Below are positions 20,859-32,764 of a stretch of DNA of 64,000 bases, piece by piece. The notes beneath the pieces are model-generated. The model saw only the letters and a list, made by a program, of their open reading frames with translations, did not search any database and had not been told where the DNA came from. A program made the position numbers and the translations under genes. Source of the stretch: Choanephora cucurbitarum (taxonomy: Eukaryota; Mucoromycota; Mucoromycetes; Mucorales; Choanephoraceae); assembly GCA_025331435.1 (NCBI GenBank), contig JAIWNI010000017.1, positions 357,470-421,469 on the forward strand, in the 5' to 3' direction. Positions within the stretch are counted from its first letter, which is position 1; each line of letters begins with the position of its first letter.

Positions 20859-23800
20859 TTAAACAGGATAATGACAATAACGGTCCTTGATGCTCACAAT
20901 CTATCATATAGTCAAGTTAGTAACCACATGAATATGCCAGTCTAATTGAGAGAGAAATAAACTTACTTCAATGATACCCTCCACTGAGGTATTGATGTAA
21001 TAGCGATGTTCTTGAATGCCAGTGACAACATGACTTTCAAGTACTTCGCCCTTATAGTGGCGGTTGTTTTTATGATCCCAGATGAGTCTACTACGACGCC
21101 ATTCAAAGTCAAATGGTGGTGTACCCACTAAGTCAACAACGGCTTGGACCATATCGCCTAGTTTTTTTTCAAAGATCAATTCAACATTCTTTCATTATCT
21201 ATACTGTTCTTTACCTTCACGGATGCTTTCAATAATTTCTTTACCACCACTGATGAATGAAGATGGGATTTCATGAATCTTTCGGTTCATTGCCTTAGGG
21301 AAAGAGCGACATTTGTTTCTTTTATCACCAACAGATACCACCGTAAGATTACCTGGTCTGTCAGCAATCATAGACAATTTAGAGGTAGATGACTTGGCTG
21401 TCTCAGTCTTGCCGTTAAACAGATACTGAACTGTGAAGGGACCCATACCAGAGAGACTGAAATCAATCTTCTCACCCACACAGATATCTTCACAGGATTC
21501 AACAGGCGTGATCAAGGGAATATCAAGCGTCTTGATAGACACACTTGTATCTTCTTGTTCAGATACTTCAGTTCCACATCCGTTGGCATCATTGACCGTC
21601 AACAGCTTGATATGATAGTTACCAGCCACCGTCAGTTCATCTGTTAATTCGAGTTTATACTTGTTAGTCATGATATCGTCAATCTTAATCACACGTCCAT
21701 TCAGGTCAGTCTGAAGACGCAAGCCCAACTCGACTGAGAAGGGAGCAACACCAGTGAATTCAAGGAAAAGAGGATCCATATCGGGGCTGGAAAGTGTATC
21801 GCCTACACAAAGTGTACGATCTTTACGAGCAGACTTGCTTGAAAACTTGACAGTAGGTGTAGCATGGACCACTTGTTCAATCTGAAGTGGCTTAATCTTA
21901 AAAGGATCCTGGTACCGTTGATCCGAAAGCTTTTCAAAGACGTATTTGTATTTACCACTCTCGCGTGTCTTAAGAGGAAGACGGACACGTTCGAGGCCTG
22001 TCGTGATCTCTTCTTGACCAATCTGGCTGAAACTACGGCTGCCAATAGGGGCACGGTATTCGCGGTAGAAAGAATAGAAAGGAGCTTGGCCAACAAATTC
22101 AACTGCCATCGCATCACTAACACCTTGACAGACAGCAGGGCGTTCATAGACATTGTCTGTTACCAGTACAGCTTGATCTTCTACTACGTGAAGGAGAGGC
22201 TTGTCAGCCCATTGGATGAGGTATTGGTAAGGCAAAGGATCGCCTTTACAGATAGCATCCTCCACACTCAAGACTTCATAATGACCTGCTTTCTTGACTT
22301 GGACAATGGCGTTAGGATCGTTGAAGCGCTTGGTAACCTTACTACGATCACCCTCTTCAATATTGCGGTAAGTCACCTTCCATGGGCCTTCACCTGTCAA
22401 ACGTAAAGGAAGATCGACAGTAGAACCTTCAGTTGTCTCGACCACACTGACGTCTTCACCTCCTGTATGGAAGAAAGCAGTAGGTCGATCACGACGAACC
22501 TCAATAGTGTAGTCGCGTGCCTCTAGTTCCTTAAGACAACCGTTAGCATCTTCAATCTTGACAAGAGAGACAATATGTTGACCAGGGCGTTCAAAAGGAG
22601 GTAACTGAATAGTGTAGCGTTCACTTTCAACCACATCAGAATACATTTGATCATTGACAGTCCAGAAGAGTCTGAAGGGTCCAGTACCACGCAATTCAGT
22701 GTTGACAGTCAAGTCTTCACCCAAACAAGTACGGACGGGACGACGTGTGTTGGAGATAAACTTGGCATCAGGTTGAGGATGAACAATTTGTTTGATAGGA
22801 CTAATGCCTGTAGGGCGCTTCTTGTAATGACGATCATCAATCGTGTTAAACTCATAAGTGTATTCGCCGCTTGAGCTTGGTAGATAGCTAAAGATATGGC
22901 GAGAGCGATCAACAGTCTCTCTCTTACGCTCCACCACACTCTTGGATCTACCATTTTGCTTGGTAATGACATAATCGAGCACATAAGGAGGTGCGCCTGT
23001 AAATTCAGCGATAAATTTCATACCAACTTCATTGTCACCAGCACATTCAGAGGGAATAGGATAGGATTGAAGCTTGATAGCAGGGAGAGGAGGCTGAGTG
23101 ACTTGGCAGCTAGAAGGGAACATGACTTGGCCTTGACAAAACTTATCGCGGACAGAGACAAGTGAGTATTCCCCAGGCTCATTGACAGTCAAGGTACTTT
23201 GGTCGGAACGCAATTTGACCTTCTGCACTTGATTAGATTCTCCCTCAAACTTATATTGAACCTCAAAGGGACCCTCGCCTTCGAGTTGAACTGGGATTTG
23301 AGTAGATTTAGTCCCAATCAACAGGACAGCAGGATCTGCTTGACTGCATTTGAATTTGACTTCAGGACGAGCATGGACATTAAACGAGAGAGCACGAAGA
23401 CCGGATAGATCGACTTGATTGCCTGCACCATCTGTGATCTGTAAAAGGCTATACTCGTGCATAGAAGCACCTTCAAACTTGAGATCCAAATTGACTTGAA
23501 TGTGATGTGTGGAGGCCCATTGAAGACCCTCGCTGGTATTCATGGTAAAGAAAGAAGGATCCAAGGCATCTTGATCCTTAGGACGACGCGATAAAGGCGA
23601 GTCGAATTGATCTGGCTGAATACGATCCAACTTGAGTTTTGTTTCACGACCTGAGTTAATTTTTCGTTTGTATTCGACATTCAAGGGAGGTACACCCATC
23701 ACGTTCAGCTGAAGTGTCTCTACATCCCCTGTACAATAATCCTTTTTTGAGGCAGAGCTCAATTGAGCTTGAGGACAGGTGAAGATATAGGCTGTTCGAC

Positions 23801-24722
23801 TGTACATGCGCACATCCACGTTGTCCTTAGCGACAATTTTTTCAATTTTGTATGCACCTGGTTTGCGAATACGAATGTAGTAATATTCAATGCCTTGGTT
23901 GGCATTGCCAATTTCTGTGGCACGAATAATCTCACTTCCAGAGTAACTCTTAACTGTCTGAGTGTCTGTCTCAAAATCATGTCGTGAGAGAGAGATTGAG
24001 CGAGGCATGGTGTTGTTTAAAACGATGGGTATATAGATGTCTTTTTTTCCTATTTCTGAGCTGGGTAAACAGTAAACTTCGTCATTTGGGTTCAGCTTGG
24101 CAGTACTGTTAAAAACATAAGTCAGTCAATTATGATAAAAAGAAACAAGAAATACAACTATACCCGTAAGGAAGAATATGAACAGTATGACGGCCCAAGA
24201 TGTGTGAAGAGTTAAAGACAATATCTTTTACATTCACAAGTCTTCCTTGAGAGACACCTGTCAATTTACCAATAGCATCACCAAAAATACCTTGAGCAAC
24301 TAATGAAGATACACCAAGCTAATGTAAAAAGAGACATTAGTGAACACAGAATATGGAATAACAGTAAAGGAATACATTACGAAAGGTAAGCTGAATGTGC
24401 AAACTTCGATACCGTAAGTACAAAAGATCAAGAACAGTGTCTTGACCAAACTGAATTGAAGCCAGGGAATCTTGACGATATAGAGACCGAAAAAATAAGC
24501 AGCGTCGAAGAAAAAGGATTTAATTAGCACACGACTATAGAGTTCAGGATCGGAGGAGGTCCATAGTGCAATAAACTGTGTCAATTTCCAACCGACTAGC
24601 GCCATAAAAACGGCGGCTGCCCATCGACGTTGTACCGGGAATTCCATAAATGCAGAAGGAATCAAAGCTCTTCTATGTGCTGCAGGTACAGGCCTGCCTT
24701 GTGGTGGTGGTGGTGGCGGCAT
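20859..24722 (-). CDS. POM152: Nucleoporin POM152 (pore membrane protein)
   Basis: Five exons on the minus strand: 24381..24722, 24164..24318, 21215..24105, 20967..21157, 20859..20900 (1206 aa; yeast Pom152 is about 1337). POM152 is an integral protein of the nuclear envelope that forms a ring in the lumen around the nuclear pore. The proline-rich N-terminus is followed by hydrophobic segments fitting membrane spans (AVFMALVGWKLTQFIALW, FFFDAAYFFGLYIVKIPWLQ, TLFLIFCTYGIEVCTFSLPF). The luminal part begins with SSHILGRHTVHILPYGTAKL. It consists of repeated Ig-like units with recurring patterns such as C-GD-L--N-- followed by G-PPL-VEY and GEYSL-SV-D--C. It ends with VSIKDRYCHYPV, the conserved family tail. 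The MPPPPPPQG start is the first in-frame ATG before the membrane part. Confidence 0.93.
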
Positions 24723-25054
24723 GACCCAATCGAACGATTATTATTTTCGCTTTGTGTAAAAAAAAAGTATTATCTATAAAGCTATTCAAGATCTAAATAT
24801 AGCAAAGAAAAGAAAAAAAAGTAGTCAAGTGAAAGAGATAAGAGACAATCCGGAATCCTACAAGAAATAAAATGTCTTATATTCTTTCACTAACAAGATG
24901 TTTTTCTTCAAAAAAAAAATAAAGAAAGGATGAATAAAAGCAGAGACACGTTGGACGCGTTTTTTTCTTTTTTCCTTTTTAAAAAAAAAGTAAAGTGTTG
25001 ATATGGAACAGCGTGACTTTGGCAACTATTTGAGTTTAAATTGTTACATGTCAA
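24723..25054. other. Spacer between MT-A70 gene 3' end and POM152 start
   Basis: This 332 bp must contain the POM152 promoter and the 3' UTR of the methyltransferase gene, both on the minus strand. It has poly-T and poly-A runs and no open frame of interest. Confidence 0.5.
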
Positions 25055-27459
25055 TTAGCTTTTATTGACATGAAATGCAATCCATCCTTCTCGTCTAGGT
25101 CCTTTCTTTTTAGCCCATAGCTCCAAAAGTCTTCCTCGGTTGATAGATGGATCATAACCTGCTTTTGGAAGAAGCGTCTCAATCATTTCATAGACTGCTG
25201 TTGGTTTTGGCTCTGTAAATTCATCTTCAATCCATTCTTGTCTAGGCTTTTCAAAGTCGATGATGACATCGGGTGATCTTTGGTGTCTCATTTCGAATCC
25301 ATCTCCCTTTATCGGTTTAGTTAAATCGATTTGTTTTTAGCTAAATGGCATTCTTACCTTCTTAAACATCAGCAAAATCTCTTTAGTGGAGCTAAAAAAG
25401 GGACTTGGATCATCCAAATGCACATTGTTGACTGATTTCTTAAACCATACTAAATTCTCAACATATTTGCAATCTGATAGATATACACATATACATGTCA
25501 GTAAAAAACCATTCCATTTAAAACAGCCAGTGTTATTTACCAATTTCATACATGGTGCGAACAACATCTGCCTGAATAAGCTTATGAGTCCAGACGAATA
25601 TCATGCCTGCTGACATATGCCGAACTGTTTTTTCCATGATACTTCTGAACTGTTCCAAATTTAGACAGCATTGGCCATCATTTTTGCCATCTGCTACATA
25701 AAATTCCCAAGGAGGATCTGCTAAGATACATTCAATTGAAGACTGGATGAATGGATTGGTGGTAGATCGACAGATTCCATTCAAGAGAGTAGTAGCATCA
25801 TCTATCTGATTCAGCTCAAAATACAGCGTTTTGAAAGGATCGGGCTGTACTATCTTACTCAAAGGTTTGATCTGCTTCACTCCACTATAGAGCTCACCAG
25901 GAATACGTGTGTAAGATATAAGATCATCCGGGGTATCTATCTTTGGTTTCTTTACGCCTGTAAAGAATCTTGAAAGTGATGTTTGCTGTATCCTTGGTGC
26001 CTCGGGAGCATGGTTTGCTACTAAAGAGAAAGCTGGCTTGATGGTCATGTCTTTTCGTAAAAGCATTTCAGTCGTTGTTAGTCCTCGGCGCCATTCTTGC
26101 TTTGCATGCCAATGGGCTATCTTGACGTCTTTATCTAGATACGGTCTAAGTTTTTCCTCAGAGATTAATAAAGAAAAACATGCCTTGTGTTTAATGTATA
26201 ATCTTACTCGAGGAATTCCTTGTATTCTGCTAGGCGATCATACCATTCTTTCTTCCAATTCTCCCGTCTTAAATCAGCTATTTCAGGTTCTGACTCTAAT
26301 TTACTGACACTAGGCGAACTGGCTAATGGACTGGAAGCCATCCTTCTTATTAGTTTACCGATTTGAGCCGTCTGCTTGTTTGTAGTCGATTTTACTTTAG
26401 CTGCTGGTTTAGCGGTACGCTTGGACGTTGCACCTTGTAAATGAGTACCATGGAACTCCTGTATAAGGGCGTCTACTTTTTTTTCCAACTCTTTAACTTT
26501 CTCAGTTTCCCACTCAGACCCTAATCCTTCAACTGACAATGTTTTGGTTTCATACGGTTGCCTTTTGCCGACTAGCTTCAACTTTCCATTTTCGAATACA
26601 TATGAATCATCTTTTAATTTGCCTGAAGCAAGCAATCTTCTGTAATAGCCCATACACTGATAACCCACCTATATCAAATTACAATCAGTCCTACCTCTCC
26701 TGCTAGATAATCTAGTATCATTAACTTACACGATGAGGAACAGCCAGACTGAATATTCCCCAAAAAGAGCCTAAACGATAGCCGTTGGATATCCACTCTT
26801 TATAGCGCTTCATGAAAGCCTCGTGCTCTTCTGGAGACCAAGGTCCATTACGTTTTATTTCACCAGGCAAAAGAAGTCGAAAATAATAGCAATCAGGGAC
26901 CTAAAGAAAGGAATGAGCTAGTTCTGTTCATCCTTTCTTTCACTTTTACACATGCTTACTGTATGGCGGTAAGACCATGCTCTGATACGCGCTGCTTGCC
27001 ATTTCTCAATATTCTCCCGTGTAAAGATATCTTCTTCACCTTCATCAAGTGCGTTGTTTGAAGTCGATTCGGGTCTGCGATCAGCAGGTGCTTCTGGTTC
27101 AATGTGTTCTAGCTTAACTTCAAAAGACTCTTCTTTGATAGTTGGGTTTGATTCGACGTCCATAAAATCATTGTCAAGATCCATAGCATCATCAGAACTT
27201 TCCAATTCGTCGATTTCTTCATCGTCCTAAACAGACAGTTAATAAAAAAGGACTTTGGTTTGTCTTCTCTCACGTTAGACTACTTTGCCTCTAATATAAC
27301 AACAGCGTTACTTTTAGCACATGGTTTTAAAGCGGACGCCTTTGAGCATTGTTCTAAGAACTTTGAATCATGCAACTGTTTTGACTTGGATAGGCTGATC
27401 TTTTGGTTGTCTGATTTCAACTTTGGCATGGAAAGGTTCGAGTCATCTCGAGACTGCAT
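25055..27459 (-). CDS. MTA1: SANT/Myb-like plus MT-A70 adenine methyltransferase (MTA1-like, candidate DNA 6mA writer)
   Basis: Seven exons on the minus strand: 27289..27459, 26960..27226, 26730..26900, 26208..26668, 25541..26145, 25358..25473, 25055..25306 (680 aa). Intron 1 uses a GC donor (GAG|GCAAAG). It is needed to link the ATG exon to the acidic DDEEIDELESSDDAM segment. Residues about 165-225 form a SANT/Myb-like unit (NGPWSPEEHEAFMKRYKEW, FWGIFSLAVPHRVGYQCMG). A Lys/Ala-rich linker follows. The C-terminal MT-A70 domain has the catalytic DPPW at about residue 500 (ECILADPPWEFY), then IFVWTHKL, VENLVWFKK, and the family end pattern AVYEMIETLLP and LELWAKKKGPRREGWIAF. Within MT-A70, the intact DPPW excludes the inactive METTL14/MTA9 type. 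The overall form fits MTA1 better than METTL3/IME4 (RNA m6A). That subfamily choice is inference. Confidence 0.82.
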
Positions 27460-28149
27460 AGTCGTATATGTTTAAGCACAATGAAAAAGAAACCTCTCTA
27501 AGAAAACTTTTTTTCTCAGTTATTTGTAACTCATTTAACTCTATTTCCTTTATCAGCTTTAACTCTGAAGGAATTGTTTTTGTGTATTGCTTCTGACTTC
27601 CTCGTTAACATACATAGAGAGAACGATAACACTCCAAAGCAGAGAGCTGTTAGAAGACTAACACAAAGAGCTACGTTTTGATTGTATGATTTATCGCAAA
27701 TATAAGGAACCCAGATTTACAATAATCTAATTAAAATGTATAGGACGCTGATGAGATCAATCTATTTGCTAATTTCCCCTACGCCTGGACTTGATTTTGT
27801 TGACTTTAATAGTATCAGCAGCAAACTCGCAGTTTTTTATGCTTTGCACTATCTAAAGGAAAGTGCAAGCACTGTTTTTTTTTCTCATAAGAATAAACAT
27901 ATTCCTTACTAGCTTTCTACAATGTATAATGAGGCTAAAGCTGACACAAACAATGATTGTATTGATCATCTATATTTGGTATGCCTGTTTATGCTTGCAT
28001 AATTTACACTTCTTTAACCTATACCAAAGAAGAAAAAGGCAAGTAATTCAATCATGCATTGACGTACTATAATGTCTTAATTTTAAGTTGCATGATTTAC
28101 TGTCTGAACTACAAAATTAAAGAGCCATAATTTACCTTGAAAGTTTTCT
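27460..28149. other. Intergenic stretch upstream of the methyltransferase gene
   Basis: About 0.7 kb containing the presumed promoter of the methyltransferase gene (minus strand). The short frame at 27863..28072 is unsupported. No repeat or RNA gene was recognised. Confidence 0.45.
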
Positions 28150-28800
28150 CCTTTTCTCGCCTTTAAATATCGGTTTTCTATTCGCGAGGATGACCAACAT
28201 TTTAGCTTTACCAAATCAGCTTCCAAGGCTTTCTGCCATTTAGTCGCCTTGTACTCGAACACCTGCTTCCTTCTTCTATTTCAAATGACATTGGCCTCTT
28301 GGAAACGTTTCTGGGCCTTTGACCTTTTCACCATCTAGCGAAACACACTCTTTCGTCTCATTTTCCAAAAAATCTCCATATGACTCTTCTTTTTTCGCTC
28401 CATTGACTCGATACCAAGCTACCTCTTTTGTTCTGATATTGAGGACGTTTTTCACTTTTCTTTCGTTGCCTGCCGAAGCTTCTCTTCTAGGACCATCTTA
28501 TCCGCGAATGTCCGTGACCTGATACGACCATTGATCTTATCTTCTGCACTTCTCCAGCATTCGCTGGTTTCCCTCATCTCATATTGAAGCGAACTGTCTT
28601 CTATTCATCACTCTATCAGAAGTGTGGTGTAATCATTAATTCTTTATCTTCAATGACACTGCCTTCGTTTATACTGCTGTTCTTCAACAAGTCTGCTGTC
28701 AGATCGAGCGTTGCCTAGCAAAACGCTCTTTCCTTCCTGAGTCTGTCATTTTTTAGGGCTCTCCTCTTCTATTTGCATCTCCATTGATAAGATTACAAAA
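28150..28800 (+). pseudogene. Non-LTR retrotransposon (LINE) relic, zf-RVT/C-terminal part
   Basis: The plus strand encodes a decayed C-terminal end of a LINE ORF2 protein. In one frame FSIREDDQHFSFTKSASKAF continues to LASWKRFWAFDL. In the next come remnants of the zinc-binding zf-RVT region (a decayed RL-QKI pattern, then EDVFHFSF) and a terminal QQVCCQIERCLAKRSF. Several in-frame stops and shifts are present. No 5' part of this copy is seen, as expected for a truncated LINE insertion. Its 3' end faces the second LINE relic. Confidence 0.72.
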
Positions 28801-28974
28801 TCAGTTTAACTCCTTTATTCTCTTTTTTTTATGGGCACAAAGGCTCACTTTTATAAAGTGCTTGCATGTCAAGTCACAACTATGTTTCTGGATTTTGTCA
28901 TCCTAAAATGTTTCTAGAGAGTTTTTTATTCTGATTAGTTATATGAATCGAATAAACAGTAGAATAGAAGATGA

Positions 28975-30555
28975 AAACTAGTAGACAAAACGATCAGAGT
29001 CCTCCACTGCATGGTTATAAACTGGTAAGATCGGAAAAGGAAATTTAGACTGGAGCCGTTCATGCATGATTTTTCGAGTAGGAATCTTTCCATGCATGGT
29101 GCGGAACCAGATGGTGCGAGAGTGATGAGACAGGGGAATCTGTCAAAAGAACTTCCGAGATTTTACTAGTAAAGAGAGGGAAGAGAGGATGACTTGGTGG
29201 TAGTGATGTGTAGCACCCAAAATTTCGTTATTTTATAATTTTCTTCAAATACACCGTTATTTGAATTAACTTGATTTCTTAAATTTCACCAAAACCCAAT
29301 TATCTCATTTTAACCTCTTTTTACATTATTGCTTTGTTTGGTTCTAACTCCATATTACCAACAATCATATATTGGTATGATCCATGTATTATTTACTCAA
29401 TATCGTTACTAAGATTTATATAGTTGGTTTTATTCTTTTCTAAATAAAGTTTATCAAACAAAATAGTAGTAGTTAAACAGATACTCCGATGCAGAGATCT
29501 GGTGAGAAGAGAAACAGAAGATAGCAAGTCCAAAGGAGACAAGATAGGAACGGATGCAAATCAAAAAGGCGATGACCGGAAACAGGCGTGAATAAGTTTT
29601 GTTCTATGACATCAAACTGATGAGAGATAAAGGCGCAGATGAAAAAGTCAGTGAACTTGACTACATTTGTACTTACCAATATATATAAGAGTTTGCGCAA
29701 AGTAGGGTATTGGACCAAGCGAACGCGAGTGGTGATAGGGCGAAGGCAAAAGTTTTGTTCGGGATTGCACTCGTACAAGAATGATATGGGAAGAAGAGAG
29801 CAGGGCTGCTTGGGGACATCAATCAAAGTTTCCGACATGACAACTGAAGACAATGGCAAGATGAGGTAAGTGACAGTAGTGGCAATGATCGGCTTAAACG
29901 GGTATGATAGTAAGTCTAAAGCCCTGAACAACAACGAAAAGGTACTGTTGATGTTTTTGAGCGACTGCAGACGTATGACAGGGAACACAAAAGGCAAGCG
30001 ATAACCCAAAGAGTCTGGAGCATGGTGATGAAAGAAATTCAGCATACAGGTCAAGACGGTCGAGGAGATTGCATCAGAATTAGAATTTAAAGAAAAGGAT
30101 GACTCCATATCAATTTTGAAACTGGTGAGGAGCGGAACTAGCCATTTGAGTTGGAGGGCATCCTGCTATTGCTGTGAGTTCAGTAGACTCGAACCGCCTT
30201 TTGATCTGGGCAAGCACTTAGTAAAGTAGCTCAGTTGTAAAAAAAAATGCGATATGAGATGAATGCGGGTACAATAGGACAGAGGCTATCGAAGAAGAAC
30301 AAGGGTACAGGGACAACGCGGAGAACGTGTCAAAGTTTTGACAAAACTAGCAAGTCCATTATGGTGACTCGGCCTCGAACTGAGAATTGACGACCCTTAT
30401 GGATATCACAAACGGTACTGATCTTCTCAAGCAAAGAGGAGAGAGAAAAATTTTGCTGGTGAGAGGAGATGATTAAAGGACAACCCAAGTAAATGATGGG
30501 GCTAACAGAAGAGGGGTCATGTTATTGAGCAATGATCTTCATTTTGTTTCATGAT
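28975..30555 (-). pseudogene. Non-LTR retrotransposon (LINE) relic, RT thumb to zf-RVT
   Basis: Reading the minus strand downwards from about 30555: SPIIYLGCPLIIS, then ISTVCDIHKGRQFSVRGRVT, which is the conserved end of the LINE reverse-transcriptase domain. Next comes a long open section 30108..29473 with the internal region of these elements. After an interruption at 29209..29479, the zf-RVT segment follows (HHSRTIWFRTMHGKIPTRK). In-frame stops and frame changes show it is dead. The 5' part (endonuclease and RT palm) is missing. Confidence 0.75.
29209..29479. mobile_element. AT-rich 271-bp insertion inside the LINE relic (possible solo LTR)
   Basis: This block separates two LINE segments that should be nearly adjacent. 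It begins TGTAGCACCC and ends TTAAACA, that is TG...CA as in LTRs. Its composition differs sharply from the flanks. I see no matching 5-bp target duplication, so the assignment as a solo LTR is tentative and the ends are approximate. Confidence 0.4.
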
Positions 30556-31114
30556 TGTTGAGCACCACTTTTCAAAACTTTACATCTCCGAAGATGTGCA
30601 ACAAAAAAAAACCTTATTTTTTTTTAAAAAAAAAAGTTTTTTTCCACAAATGTCAACTACCTTGGAGAATGAAGATATAGTCACTAAATGTATATGATTA
30701 TATAGCTCTTGCCTTTCCTGATATTATACTCCAACAAATTTAATTAACATAGTTGATAAACAATAAATATAAGCGAAACGGAATACCTCTTTCCGAACAA
30801 AAAGAGATGCGCATTGTCGATGTATTCTTTCCAGAAACATTTTTTTGTGAACCTTACCTTAAGAGTGCAAAGCAGCAGTCCATAAATATGTTTGGTTTAA
30901 TTGGATTGATAGAATTTAAGTATGAGAGGTATAGAGACCATTAAAAAAAAGGTTTGTCTATCTACTCGTAAAAAAAAAAGGATCAATTTAAAAGGGCTTT
31001 GAATTATTAAATTTTTCTCTATTTCTTTCCTTTCCTATTTTTTTTCTTATAAGGTGTGACGATAAGGTACTAAAACCAGGATACTGCTGAAAGAAACAAA
31101 AAGCGGATTGATCA
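30556..31114. other. Spacer before OMA1
   Basis: AT-rich with long homopolymer runs around 30600-30650 and 30940-30980. The small frame at 30753..30944 is unsupported. It presumably includes the OMA1 promoter. Confidence 0.45.
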
Positions 31115-32764
31115 ATGTTGCGGCATCTGCTTAGAAGCTCTGTTTCGACACTGAAACGCCCTCCTTGCATAAATCATTATAGACCATTGCCTTTCTCATA
31201 CCAATTCCATACCAATCAAGCTGCCCGTATACCTATCATACCTTTCCCTGCATTCTTGCTGGGCGCCCTAAAGACAGGCAAATTAGTCAGCATTGTCTCT
31301 ATATCTTCTAAGACATCGCTCACTCTTTTGCCCCATACATTTCGGAGAGGTGGTAGATTAGACTTATTTGCCAAGGTATTGGCAGGCATTCCTTTAGTAG
31401 GATTTACTTTATTAGTGGCTGTTGGATTAGATCAGGTACGCTATAAAAAAAATAGGATGGATCTCAAACACATCTCAATAACTTCTTACTGAATCGTTTG
31501 AAACAAAGGCACCAAATACGTCTCGGTTAAGATTGATGTACCTGACAGAGGAAGAGCAAGCAAAAGTAATTGAAGCCGAGATAGAACAATTATTTGACGA
31601 GCAGCGCCACAATTTAGTTTCCCGGGATACAGAACTGGTCATGTGGCTCCAAACGATTGTAGATAACCTTTCGTTGGTTGCTTCAGATGATATCCGTGAC
31701 CCAGTGCGAAAATACGATGATAATCCTGCATTGAAATCGAGACAAATTCAAGTGGTGCCAACGCTCACTCAGGCTGCTACCGATGTTGTTGTCGTTGACA
31801 AAGAAGAAGCAGAGGGAGATTATCGTTCTCCTGTTCCTCATTTGGATCTTCAAGTGGATGCCATCTTTGACTCATCCACATTGAACGCTTGTTGCATAGG
31901 ATCGCAGGTGGTTGTCTACGACATGCTGCTGGATCTCATGGACTATGACACTAACCGAATGGCTGTTATCTTGTCCCACGAAATAGCCCATTCAATTCAA
32001 AGTCATTTTGTAGAGCAGCATGCGTTTGCCTCACTGCTTCTGATGCTAGGGGATATTCTTCGTGGAGTCTTTTGGATGTTTACTGAGTCGCTGGGTCCCT
32101 TTATTAATCAGAAGATCAATGAATCTATCAGCTTATTGGTTGCTCTAGAGACGGAGACAACCTATAATCGACGGTGTGAAAAAGAGGTAACCAGCAGACT
32201 TTTGGTTACTACTTTTTGATAGACATTGACAGACATATCGAACATCGCTAGGCAGATTTAGTAGGGCTTCGAATGATGGCCAAAGCTGGATATGATCCAA
32301 GAGTAGCTATAGAAGTATGGGAGCGCTTTCTCGAATTTGAAAATTATATCAAAAGGAAACAAGAAGAAGAGGCAGATAAGCATCATCATAAAGGACTACT
32401 TGATGGAGACAAGAGAAGAGAACTTATGAACAAAAAGAAGAACATCGTCAAGAGATTTGCTGGTAAATCAAACTATATAGAAGATGATGTTGAGATGTAC
32501 ATTGGTTCATTGCTTGATTCTTGGTTTGGAAGTACTCATCCTCCAAGCCCTGAGAGAATTGAGTATTTGCGTGACAATATGCCTGCAGCGATTGCACTCT
32601 ATGAAGAGGCCCTGAGAATCAATGGACCACCTCGTGAATTTGTTTTCAGTCCCGAGGAGGAACAAGATCAGCAGTCAGGTCTACAAGTAGGCAAAAGCTT
32701 TTTGCTCTATATTTATGAAGTTTGGTCTTCTGCTCGTACACAGGTTAGCTCTGCTATTTCGTAG
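31115..32764 (+). CDS. OMA1: OMA1-type mitochondrial M48 metalloendopeptidase
   Basis: Exons are 31115..31435, 31509..32186 and 32252..32764 (503 aa). OMA1 is an inner-membrane zinc protease that cleaves stress substrates in mitochondria. The N-terminus (MLRHLLRSSVSTLKR...) is rich in Arg/Ser/Leu without acids, as in a mitochondrial presequence. A hydrophobic segment VLAGIPLVGFTLLVAVGL at the end of exon 1 fits a membrane span. The zinc motif HEIAH is at about residue 264, and the third ligand region EKEADLVGL spans the exon 2/3 junction. The preceding NACCIGSQVVVYDMLLDL is the usual M48 strand and helix before the motif. The tail ends with SLLDSWFGSTHPPSPERIEY, which matches the family H-P-ERI pattern. 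The length is within the OMA1 range, slightly long because of a Lys-rich insert around EEEADKHHHKG. Confidence 0.92.

Noticed and set aside
21864..22406. 180-aa frame opposite POM152
   Set aside because: It is the antisense shadow of a conserved POM152 exon, and no family match is seen.
29473..30108. 211-aa open frame taken as a host gene
   Set aside because: Flanking frames show it is the middle of a LINE ORF2 with stops and shifts on both sides.
30180..30210. GGTTCGAGTC tRNA-like T-loop on the minus strand
   Set aside because: It lies within the LINE relic reading frame and no cloverleaf can be drawn.
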